From Verrucomicrobiaceae bacterium (lineage in GTDB: Bacteria > Verrucomicrobiota > Verrucomicrobiia > Opitutales > Intestinicryptomonadaceae): DNA of 64,000 bases. A program made the position numbers and the translations under genes. Numbering within the stretch: position 1 is the first letter of the stretch; each line of letters begins with the position of its first letter. This document shows positions 1 to 7,364 of the stretch, one piece after another. The notes beneath the pieces were generated by a model. That model searched no databases. It had not been told where the DNA came from and worked only from the letters and a program-made list of their open reading frames with translations. Where the stretch lies: the NCBI GenBank assembly GCA_015061955.1, contig SUVO01000013.1, positions 1-64,000 of the forward strand. The letters run 5' to 3'.

Positions 1-156
1 GTGCTTGTAGCTAAAAGAGCGTCTGCTCGGGTGGGCAGTGCGTAGCACAGCTCCACCAACTCGCAAACATCTCTTTTAGCAGACACCACACACGTTTTTT
101 ATTTCCGTTCCTATGTTGGTCCTAATCTGAGGGCAATATTTTTTATTATAATGATG

Positions 157-188
157 AAAGGCAATTCTTTGGAATTGCCTTTTTTTTT
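157..188 (+). terminator. Intrinsic terminator of repeat unit 1
   Basis: AAAGGCAATTC, a TTT loop, GGAATTGCC and a run of nine T's. The T-run is only on the + strand, so it would stop rightward transcription. It recurs in unit 2, so it is part of the repeat. Confidence 0.75.
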
Positions 189-365
189 ATTTAAATTCGC
201 AAAGTGGTGCTTGTAGCTAAAAGAGCGTCTGCTCGGGTGGGCAGTGCGTAGCACAGCTCCACCAACTCGCAAACATCTCTTTTAACTCACACCACACACG
301 TTTTTTTATTTCTGTTTCCTATGTTGGTCCTAATCCGATTGCGAATTTTTTATATAATAATGAAG

Positions 366-396
366 AAAGGCAATTTTTCGGAATTGCCTTTTTTTG
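366..396 (+). terminator. Intrinsic terminator of repeat unit 2
   Basis: AAAGGCAATT, loop TTTCGG, AATTGCCTTTTTTT. Same stem as the terminator at 157-188 with a changed loop, which suggests the stem is maintained. Confidence 0.75.
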
Positions 397-415
397 TATT
401 TAAATTCGCAAAGTG

Positions 416-612
416 GTGCTTGTAGCTAAAATCGCACTTTTATAGAGCAAGCTTATTTAGTTTAGTTAGTCAAAGGAGCATTGCAAAGCAATCTCCTTCG
501 GTGCCCAACAGGTAAAAAACTTGAAAAAGCACGTTTTTAGCAGACACCACACACGTTTTACTTCTTGCAACCCAAGTTTGTTCTAATGCGTATGCGAATT
601 TTTTTTATATTT
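416..612 (+). repeat. Third, diverged unit of the tandem array with a different central hairpin
   Basis: Shares the left arm GTGCTTGTAGCTAAAA and the right arm TTTTTAGCAGACACCACAC with the two preceding units. The core between the arms is replaced: it holds AAGGAG-c-ATTGC-AAA-GCAAT-CTCCTT instead of the GGTGG/CCACC hairpin. GCTAAAA/TTTTAGC still pair, extended by CG and CTTTT/AAAAG, so the fold is kept while the sequence changes. The distal part (TTCTAAT, TGCGAATTTTTT) is recognisable but no terminator hairpin follows. Confidence 0.65.
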
Positions 613-625
613 TCTACATAAAAAA

Positions 626-2851
626 CTACTTCAAAACTGGAGAGTTCGCGCTGGTTTCTATATGGTAGAATTTATCAACTTTCTTCCAATTTGCCGATAT
701 TTTATTTTCATCAACAAATCGTTCGGGCACAACAAGAGTTTGTATTGTTCCTTTTTTGCCATGTCCTTTAGCATAGAGTTGAATATCAACAAGCTTGCCA
801 TTTTTTATTTCAGCTTTTACCCACAAGCCCTTATAAGATGGCAGATTAAAGGATATGTTATTCCACGATTCTGGAACAGATGTACATATCATTATTTCAT
901 CATTTTCGGTTGGGCGCAATAGCATTTGATTTACTGCGTATATGTAATTTCCCGATCCGGTCGAAAACCATGGGCAACTTTGTACATTATTGTATGGTTC
1001 GTTAATTTCAAACGTATCATAAAATGCGCCAGTTTCTTTTGCTGCTCCATCTAACAGCTTAGCTGGCTTTTCGGTATCGTTGAAATTTACGAGGGCAGAC
1101 GCCATCCAACCTGCGTACCATGCGTTTACGCCCTTGCCAGTATCGTACATATTTCCACCTTTATCTATATTTTTTAGAAATTCGTAAACTGCATTTTTAC
1201 CGAGCTTATCGGTTGGTGAGATTGTCTGATACGGATAAAAACCACCAACACTTCCTATTGAATAATCTTTGCTATTGGGGTAAGGAACGTACTTTTGATT
1301 ATCGTGTGGAAGTGTTTTGCGTAGCGATTTTGCTATGGTGCGAAAATCTTTGGTTATATCTTGATCTATCTCCAAAATATCAGAGGCTTCTGCTGTTTTT
1401 TCAAGTGTATAGATAACACCACAAGAGGTCATATATGGATTTTCTTTAGCTGATCCCATACGTTCAAGGTCGGTACATTTGCCAACTATATAGTTGCCGT
1501 CTTTTTCATAAATTTGATGTTTTATATAATACAATGCCGATTCTATCATAACATCAAAATTGCGTTTTAGGAATTGTCTATCATTTGTGTACAAGTAATG
1601 TCGCCATGTTGCCATTGTCATATTCGACATATGGAAAATATGATCAATCCAAAATCCCGAAGGGGCACCTTCGCCACCATCTTCAAGGGCTTCCCACATA
1701 TACAAGGCTCCATTTTTACGTTTCATATTTTTATGTGGTTTGTTGGCTCTAAACAAAGCTTTTGTGATTATATTTTGACGATAATCGGAAGGTTTTCTTG
1801 ATTGCTCAAACTTACCACTTGATGCTAATGCCATTGCGTTGAAAGCTTCGTCCCAACCGAAAAATCTGCCATGCCAATGCGAATCGCTAAATATACCAAC
1901 AGGCAGAGACCATTGTGTAGCATTGCAACGCTGATGATACAAACCCGTATAATAGGTTTTTTGAATTTCTTTATTTGGGATATCAATGTACGAATCTTCC
2001 CAATATTTAGCCCATGCTAATTTGTGTTGGGTAAAGATTTTTTCAAAGCCATTTTCGGCTATGATTTTTTTGAGAGCTTCGTTCTTTTTTACTTGATTTT
2101 TATTTTTGCCAAAATTGTCGGCAAAGGTTATGAAGTAAGAAATTTCAAGAGGTTGATTAGCTTTAAGCGTTGCCTTTGTTAAAATAGTTGCATTCTTTTT
2201 TTGTTGGTCGAATGTTGTGTTTGAGTTAGTGTTTACCAAAAGTGAAACTATGCCTTTATAATCGTGATAACCAAAAGCTGTGTAGCAGATAGATATTTCG
2301 TTTTGTTGCGATTTAATGTCATTAATAAAAACTCTATTTGAATTTTTTACTCGTGAATGAGTATCGAAATTATATACAAAGTTAAATTCTGTTTCGGCAT
2401 TTTCTTTAGGTGTTATTATCTTTTTTACAACAAGCATATCGTGTTGCATTGGTACAAATGCAAATGTTTCTACAAATGCGTTTTTATACTCAACTTTGTT
2501 GTATGAGAATGCTTCTTTGTTGTTGAGCGATTGTATCCATTTTAATGGCTGTTGTTGTTTGCCATTTATTGTTAATGAAGTGTCGAAGTTGCCAAACGGA
2601 ATTAGGGCGTCGCGAGGAGGTCCGTAGCGTCTGCCAGCCCAAGTAATTCTTGGGGAAAACGAAACGTAGCGTTTTTGTTTCTGAACGCCCAAGTTATCAA
2701 TTTGTGTAGAAATACTACCATTTGATATCAACGCACACGCATATTTTGTTTTATCGGTTTTTTCTTCTTCGCCTTGTGTTGTGTTTACCCAGTGTGCAAA
2801 TAGTTGCGATGTTAATACGCTTACAAATAAAAATGTTATTGTTTTTTTCAT
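626..2851 (-). CDS. Exported (alpha/alpha)6-barrel glycoside hydrolase, clan GH-L type (GH65/GH95-like)
   Basis: 741 aa. An N-terminal signal peptide (MKKTITFLFVSVLTSQLFA) predicts export. The layout is that of GH65/GH95-like enzymes: a beta-sandwich over about residues 25-280, a helical barrel from about 290, and a C-terminal beta-segment. Barrel landmarks are FFGWDEAFNAMAL, GAPSGFWIDHIFHM, CTDLERMG (a possible acid/base region) and WYAGWMASALV. Substrate cannot be read from the sequence. With a fucose/rhamnose-type microcompartment in the same window, an alpha-fucosidase or rhamnosidase-like role is possible but is inference. The gene faces the tandem repeats, with no terminator in between, and is divergent from folC. 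Confidence 0.62.
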   Translation of the reverse strand: MKKTITFLFVSVLTSQLFAHWVNTTQGEEEKTDKTKYACALISNGSISTQIDNLGVQKQKRYVSFSPRITWAGRRYGPPRDALIPFGNFDTSLTINGKQQQPLKWIQSLNNKEAFSYNKVEYKNAFVETFAFVPMQHDMLVVKKIITPKENAETEFNFVYNFDTHSRVKNSNRVFINDIKSQQNEISICYTAFGYHDYKGIVSLLVNTNSNTTFDQQKKNATILTKATLKANQPLEISYFITFADNFGKNKNQVKKNEALKKIIAENGFEKIFTQHKLAWAKYWEDSYIDIPNKEIQKTYYTGLYHQRCNATQWSLPVGIFSDSHWHGRFFGWDEAFNAMALASSGKFEQSRKPSDYRQNIITKALFRANKPHKNMKRKNGALYMWEALEDGGEGAPSGFWIDHIFHMSNMTMATWRHYLYTNDRQFLKRNFDVMIESALYYIKHQIYEKDGNYIVGKCTDLERMGSAKENPYMTSCGVIYTLEKTAEASDILEIDQDITKDFRTIAKSLRKTLPHDNQKYVPYPNSKDYSIGSVGGFYPYQTISPTDKLGKNAVYEFLKNIDKGGNMYDTGKGVNAWYAGWMASALVNFNDTEKPAKLLDGAAKETGAFYDTFEINEPYNNVQSCPWFSTGSGNYIYAVNQMLLRPTENDEIMICTSVPESWNNISFNLPSYKGLWVKAEIKNGKLVDIQLYAKGHGKKGTIQTLVVPERFVDENKISANWKKVDKFYHIETSANSPVLK

Positions 2852-3012
2852 ATACTATCTAATTAAATAAAAATCTGTGTTCTACTAAGTAATGTTAATA
2901 AAACATTTATTTTTTATCAATAGTAAAAATATACCTTATTTGAAAAAAAAGACTTTCGCTTTTTGGGTCTAAAAAACTTGCTTTTTGTTTTTAAAAGAAC
3001 AATCATTTTACC
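2852..3012. promoter_or_regulatory. Divergent intergenic region between glycoside hydrolase and folC
   Basis: 161 bp, very AT-rich, and must hold promoters for both flanking genes. An AAAAAG/CTTTTT pair at about 2945-2962 could form a small hairpin. I see no clear sigma-70 hexamer pair and no convincing operator. Confidence 0.35.
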
Positions 3013-4314
3013 ATGGACAATTTCTCTGAATTTGAAAGTATGCAAAATTTTTTATTCGAGCTACGCAATGCAGGCTCGAAATTTTCGCTTCAACGTATAG
3101 AGAAACTGTGCAAATTATTGGGAAATCCACAACAGAAATATTCAAAAATTCATATTGCAGGTACAAATGGCAAGGGATCAACCTGTGCTGTTGTTGAAAG
3201 TATTTTGCGTGCATCTGGGTTGAAAACTGGTATGTTTACATCGCCACATCTCCTTTATTTAGGAGAGCGTGTGCAAGTTGATAGAATACCAATTTCAAAG
3301 TTCGATTTGTTGAGATTAGTTGCTAAAATTCGTTCTGTTGCAGATGAGGTTTTTTCTGGTGAAGACAAGTCTGAATATCCATCGTTTTTTGAATTTATGA
3401 CAGCTTTAGCATTTATTTATTTTGCTGAGCAGAACGTTGATGTTGCAATAATTGAAGTAGGTTTAGGTGGGCGTTTAGATTCAACAAATATAATAACTGC
3501 CGATGTGTGTGCCATAACGTCGATAGCACTCGACCACACCGAATTTTTGGGTAATACTATAACCGACATTGCTACCGAAAAAGCTGGTATTATAAAGAAT
3601 AATATTCCGGTAGTAGTAGGTAATTTACCTTTCGAAGCATTACAAGTTATTGAAAAAATTTCAGAAGAAAAGAATGCTCCTTTGTACAAGATAACCGATA
3701 TTTATCCTTCAAAAAATGAAATGCCAAGGTCGTCGCTCAAGGGTGATTTTCAACGCATTAATGCTGGTGTAGCAGTAGAATGTGCGCGTGCATTACAAAA
3801 GGTGTCAGATAAATTTTCGTGCATAAATGAAGCATCTATTTCAAAAGGTTTGGCAACTGTTATTTGGGAAGCTCGATGGCAGAAGATAAATCTTTCAAAT
3901 GGGGCAACTTTGATATTAGATGCTTCGCATAATCCAGAGGGCGCGTCAGCCTTAGAGAGTAATTTGCAATCTCTAAAAAATGCTGGAATAAAACCTGTAA
4001 TAGCTGTTGGTGTTTTGGGGCAAGAACGTGCAAAAGCTCTCTTAAAAGTAATATCTAAATATGCTCGTAAGATTGTATTGCTTGTGCCAAATCAACCTCG
4101 AGCTTTGCAATTTGATGTTCTCGAAAGTTTTATTGATGCAGATGTTGAAATACTTCGGGCAAATGTAAACGATATTTTTTTCAACAATATATGCTCGTTA
4201 GTTAGTGAAGGCGAAACTATTGTTTCAACTGGATCGATATATCTTGCAGGCGAGGTACTTGGTGCGTTGAAATCGCAGAAAGCCGATGGGCTTTCAGATA
4301 TTTTTAAAGCCTAA
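3013..4314 (+). CDS. folC: Folylpolyglutamate synthase / dihydrofolate synthase
   Basis: 433 aa, normal length for FolC. Adds glutamate to folates (and often makes dihydrofolate from dihydropteroate) in the cytoplasm, using ATP. Family signatures are present: P-loop HIAGTNGKGSTCAVVES near residue 49, MFTSPHLL, EVGLGGRLDSTNI, SIALDHTEFLG with ATEKAGIIK, and LDASHNPEGASAL in the C-terminal Mur-ligase domain. No obvious Shine-Dalgarno precedes the ATG. Followed after 63 bp by the DUF1549 gene, which seems to have its own promoter. Confidence 0.93.
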   Translation: MDNFSEFESMQNFLFELRNAGSKFSLQRIEKLCKLLGNPQQKYSKIHIAGTNGKGSTCAVVESILRASGLKTGMFTSPHLLYLGERVQVDRIPISKFDLLRLVAKIRSVADEVFSGEDKSEYPSFFEFMTALAFIYFAEQNVDVAIIEVGLGGRLDSTNIITADVCAITSIALDHTEFLGNTITDIATEKAGIIKNNIPVVVGNLPFEALQVIEKISEEKNAPLYKITDIYPSKNEMPRSSLKGDFQRINAGVAVECARALQKVSDKFSCINEASISKGLATVIWEARWQKINLSNGATLILDASHNPEGASALESNLQSLKNAGIKPVIAVGVLGQERAKALLKVISKYARKIVLLVPNQPRALQFDVLESFIDADVEILRANVNDIFFNNICSLVSEGETIVSTGSIYLAGEVLGALKSQKADGLSDIFKA

Positions 4315-4340
4315 AATATTTTTTACAATGTCGAAAAAAC

Positions 4341-4369
4341 TTGACCAAGTATCTGTATTTTCGTAGGAT
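4341..4369 (+). promoter_or_regulatory. Candidate sigma-70 promoter for the DUF1549/DUF1501 operon
   Basis: TTGACC (4341-4346), 17-bp spacer, TAGGAT (4364-4369). A start about 7 bp after the -10 would fall just before the ATG at 4378, giving an almost leaderless mRNA. Alternatively AGGA at 4365-4368 serves as ribosome binding site for a message from farther upstream. Confidence 0.45.
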
Positions 4370-4377
4370 TTCTACAG

Positions 4378-6018
4378 ATGAAACAGATTATTCAGTTTTT
4401 ATTATTAGTTTTTATATTAGGAGGCTTGGCGACTAATTCTTATTGTGATGTTAACGCAGAAAATGAAATCCAAAAGAGTGTAGAAAAAAAATCAAAAAAG
4501 ACTTCTAAAAACCACAAATCAAAAAAATCGTCAAAAAAACAAGTTTCAGCATTTGAAATAGCAAATAGTGGTTTTGTTATCGAAAATAAAATTGATGAAA
4601 TTGTGCTAAAAAATTTGTGTTCAAAAAAAATCGTGCCAGCTTTTAAAGCTTCAGAAGCTGTAATGTTGCGCCGAGTTTACTTAGATTTAACAGGTACAAT
4701 TCCTAATTCAAAGCAGGCTGATGAATATCTTACCGATAAATCAAAAGATAAATACGAACGCTTGGTAGATGCGTTGTTGGCAAGTGATGATTTTAATATT
4801 TATACAACAATGCGAATTGGCGATTTCTTGCGTATAAAATCGGAATTTCCAATAAACTTGTGGCCAAATGCCGCACAGGCTTATACTCGATATGTGTATT
4901 CAAGCGTTGCTCAAAATAAATCTTGGGCAGATATGGTATATGAAATGCTAACGTCAAGTGGCAGTAATTTCCGAGTAGGACAAGTTAATTTTTATAGAGC
5001 AATGCAGGCGAAAAATCCTACTAATTACGCTTCGGCTGTAGCGTTGTCTTTCATGGGGTTAGATTTTGAATCTTTAACAAAACCACATAAAAATTCATTA
5101 GTAAATATCTTCAAATCTATCAAGATGAAAGAAACTAAGGAATGGAAAGAAGAAATTGTTTTTGACGATCCATTAAAAACATTTTCTTTCATTGCTAAAA
5201 TGCCAAATGGCGATAAACTAATTATAGAAAATTCGTCGTCGCCCCGTGTTGAATTTGCTCGTTGGTTGACATCTAAAAAAAATCCTTACTTAGCAAAAGT
5301 ATTTGTAAATCGAGTTTGGAATTGGCTTATAGGAACACCTATAATATCGCCAGCCGACAACATAAATGGCTCAAATGTAAATCCTGAATTGATTGAATAT
5401 TTAACCAATTATTTTGTAGAAAATAATTTCGACATTCGCAAATTATTTAGATTGATTGTTCTTTCGCGCACTTATGCAGGTTCGCCAATTCCACGCGATG
5501 ATATAGAAAAGTCGGTTGAGAATTTTGCTTCATACAAAGTGCGTCAGGCTGAAGCCGAAGTTGTAAACGATTTGCTTTGTAAAGTGACAGAAATTGGCGA
5601 AGTTTTTGAAAGTACAACTCCAGAACCTTATACGTTGATGCCCAAAGATACAAGGGCTATAGCCTTGTATGACGCTGGCATTACAACATCGTTTTTAGAG
5701 CTTTTTGGTAAAACTCCACGCGATACAGGAAAAGCTCAAGAACGTGTAAATGCACCTTCGGCATCGCAGAGACTTCACGTTTTAAATTCTACGCATGTTC
5801 GTCGTAAAATAGAGCGTTCGCCAGTTTTAAGCAGAATTCTAAATCGAAAAGATTTTATAAGGGTTGTATATTTGCATTTGTTGTCGAGGTATCCAACACA
5901 AAGCGAAGTTAAGTTCTTTAAAAGTGTTAAAACCAATAAACAATATAAAAATTGGCAAAAACATTACGATTTAATGTGGGCGTTGATAAACTCTGAAGAA
6001 TTTATAAATAAACACTAA
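4378..6018 (+). CDS. Exported DUF1549/DUF1553 protein (planctomycete PSD1 type) without heme domain
   Basis: 546 aa. Signal peptide over the first ~23 residues, then a Lys/Ser-rich linker (residues ~38-55). DUF1549 begins near residue 65; RRVYLDLTGTIPNSKQAD is typical. DUF1553 follows from about 285 with PRVEFARWLTSKKNPYLAK and FVNRVWNWLIGTPI. These families are hallmark proteins of Planctomycetes, Verrucomicrobia and Lentisphaerae; their function is unknown. Many relatives carry an N-terminal cytochrome-c-like PSC domain with CxxCH. None is seen here, so this is a shorter heme-free version. Next gene is the usual DUF1501 partner, 14 bp downstream. Confidence 0.85.
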   Translation: MKQIIQFLLLVFILGGLATNSYCDVNAENEIQKSVEKKSKKTSKNHKSKKSSKKQVSAFEIANSGFVIENKIDEIVLKNLCSKKIVPAFKASEAVMLRRVYLDLTGTIPNSKQADEYLTDKSKDKYERLVDALLASDDFNIYTTMRIGDFLRIKSEFPINLWPNAAQAYTRYVYSSVAQNKSWADMVYEMLTSSGSNFRVGQVNFYRAMQAKNPTNYASAVALSFMGLDFESLTKPHKNSLVNIFKSIKMKETKEWKEEIVFDDPLKTFSFIAKMPNGDKLIIENSSSPRVEFARWLTSKKNPYLAKVFVNRVWNWLIGTPIISPADNINGSNVNPELIEYLTNYFVENNFDIRKLFRLIVLSRTYAGSPIPRDDIEKSVENFASYKVRQAEAEVVNDLLCKVTEIGEVFESTTPEPYTLMPKDTRAIALYDAGITTSFLELFGKTPRDTGKAQERVNAPSASQRLHVLNSTHVRRKIERSPVLSRILNRKDFIRVVYLHLLSRYPTQSEVKFFKSVKTNKQYKNWQKHYDLMWALINSEEFINKH

Positions 6019-6032
6019 GAGGGGGCAAAATT

Positions 6033-7364
6033 ATGAAACGTAGAGATTTTTTGAAAATATCGGCAAGTGCTGTTGCGTCGGTGTCGGTTCCATCTATATG
6101 GGCAAGTGATAGAGTTGTTCCCAAGTCGAAGATTGAGGGCAAAGGTTCGTTTGGCAAAGCTAAATCAGTAATCCAAATTTGGTTGTGGGGGGGACCTTCG
6201 CAAATAGATACATGGGATCCAAAACCAGATGCAGGCTACGATTATTGTGGTCCGTTAAATAAACCAATTGAAACTAATGTATCGGGTATTCGCATATCTC
6301 AAACAATGCCAATGCTGGCAAAGTGTGCCGATAAATATTCAATAGTTCGCAGTGTAACGCATGGAATTTTTGCACACGAAACAGGTTCGTATTTGGTGCA
6401 AACTGGTAGAGAGCCTGGGCGTTATGTGTATCCGTGCGTTGGAGCAGTGGTCTCGAAGTTTAAAGGGTACGATGGTGGTTATAAGGGTGTTATTCCTCCG
6501 TATATAGTTTTGACAACTCCACAAGGTAGATTTTCAGAATCAGGTTTTTTGGGCGATAAATACAAGCCATTTGCAACAGGTGGCGATCCTTCAAAAATAC
6601 CATTTGAAGTTGAAGGTATTGTTGCTAAGGGTATGTCGCGTTCTCGTCAACAAATTCGCCGAGAAATATTAAATGGCGAAAACACTCTATTTAATGCAAT
6701 GATGAAATCTGGTGGATTGTCGAAGCAGTCGTCGGCAAGAGAACAAGCTTACAATTTGATTTTAGGCGATGCTGCAAAAGCTTTCGATATTTCGAACGAA
6801 CCAAAGTCGATTCGAGATTTATATGGTTATGGGCGTTTTGCAAATTCGTGTTTGATTGCACGCAAACTTGTTGAAGAGGGTGTGCCTTACATAACTATAA
6901 ACTATGGTGGTTGGGATACTCACAAGGGGCATTTCCAAGAAATGTCGAGGCTTATGCCACAAACCGATAGAGCTATATCGGGCTTGATTACCGATTTACA
7001 TTCGCGAGGCTTGCTCGATAGCACAATAGTTTGGTGGAGTGGTGAGTTTGGTAGAACTCCGAAAATCGATTGGGAAGCTCCGTATTTTGGTGGACGTGGA
7101 CACTGGGGTAGTGCGTTTTCAACTATGCTGGCTGGTGGTGGTTTTAAAGGTGGTCAAGTTGTGGGTAAAACCGATTCTAAGGCAGAAAAGGTTGTAGAGC
7201 GTCCGGTTTCGCCTGCTGATGTTATTGGTAGTATTTATTGGAATTTAGGTATTGCCCCCGATGCTACCTTGACAACGCCACAAGGCGATGTAGTTTCGCT
7301 TACCGATCCGAACGAGTCTAAAATAAAAACCAAGGGTGTTCTCAAGGAGATTATGTATGCGTAA
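6033..7364 (+). CDS. DUF1501 protein, exported, sulfatase-like fold
   Basis: 443 aa. Starts MKRRDFLKISASAVASVSVP, a Tat-type signal (RRDFLK), so export in folded form is likely. Typical DUF1501 landmarks: WLWGGPSQIDTWDPKPDAG, HGIFAHETGSYLVQTGR, NYGGWDTHKGHF and WWSGEFGRTPKID. The family is related to alkaline-phosphatase/sulfatase folds, but no enzymatic function is established. A good Shine-Dalgarno (GAGGGGG) lies 7-8 bp before the ATG. It is nearly always paired with DUF1549/DUF1553 proteins, as here, and overlaps the next gene by 8 bp, so the three are translationally coupled. Confidence 0.88.
   Translation: MKRRDFLKISASAVASVSVPSIWASDRVVPKSKIEGKGSFGKAKSVIQIWLWGGPSQIDTWDPKPDAGYDYCGPLNKPIETNVSGIRISQTMPMLAKCADKYSIVRSVTHGIFAHETGSYLVQTGREPGRYVYPCVGAVVSKFKGYDGGYKGVIPPYIVLTTPQGRFSESGFLGDKYKPFATGGDPSKIPFEVEGIVAKGMSRSRQQIRREILNGENTLFNAMMKSGGLSKQSSAREQAYNLILGDAAKAFDISNEPKSIRDLYGYGRFANSCLIARKLVEEGVPYITINYGGWDTHKGHFQEMSRLMPQTDRAISGLITDLHSRGLLDSTIVWWSGEFGRTPKIDWEAPYFGGRGHWGSAFSTMLAGGGFKGGQVVGKTDSKAEKVVERPVSPADVIGSIYWNLGIAPDATLTTPQGDVVSLTDPNESKIKTKGVLKEIMYA

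Larger units (their letters stand above)
1..415 (+). repeat. Two near-identical tandem non-coding units of about 206-209 bp
   Basis: Units start at 1 and 207 with GTGCTTGTAGCTAAAAGAG and agree closely for the first ~80 bases, then diverge slightly. Within each, GCTAAAAGAG pairs with a downstream CTCTTTTAGC (copy 2 keeps CTCTTTTA). An apical GTGC-GTA-GCAC hairpin lies inside GGTGG/CCACC. Outside the stem, GTGGTG (seen before copies 2 and 3) can pair with CACCAC. Each unit ends in a GGCAATT/AATTGCC hairpin with a T-run. The array probably continues left of the window. It could be a family of structured RNAs or a palindromic mobile repeat; no coding sequence is seen. Confidence 0.8.

Noticed and set aside
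1-612. CRISPR array, diversity-generating retroelement or integron cassette array
   Set aside because: Units are ~206-209 bp with long shared arms, not short repeats with unique spacers; there is no reverse transcriptase, integrase or cassette ORF, changes are not adenine-specific, and the attC R-box pairs do not occur in matched positions.
662-1801. Three + strand open stretches inside the glycoside hydrolase gene
   Set aside because: They are antisense to a full-length gene with clear domain motifs and lack ribosome sites.
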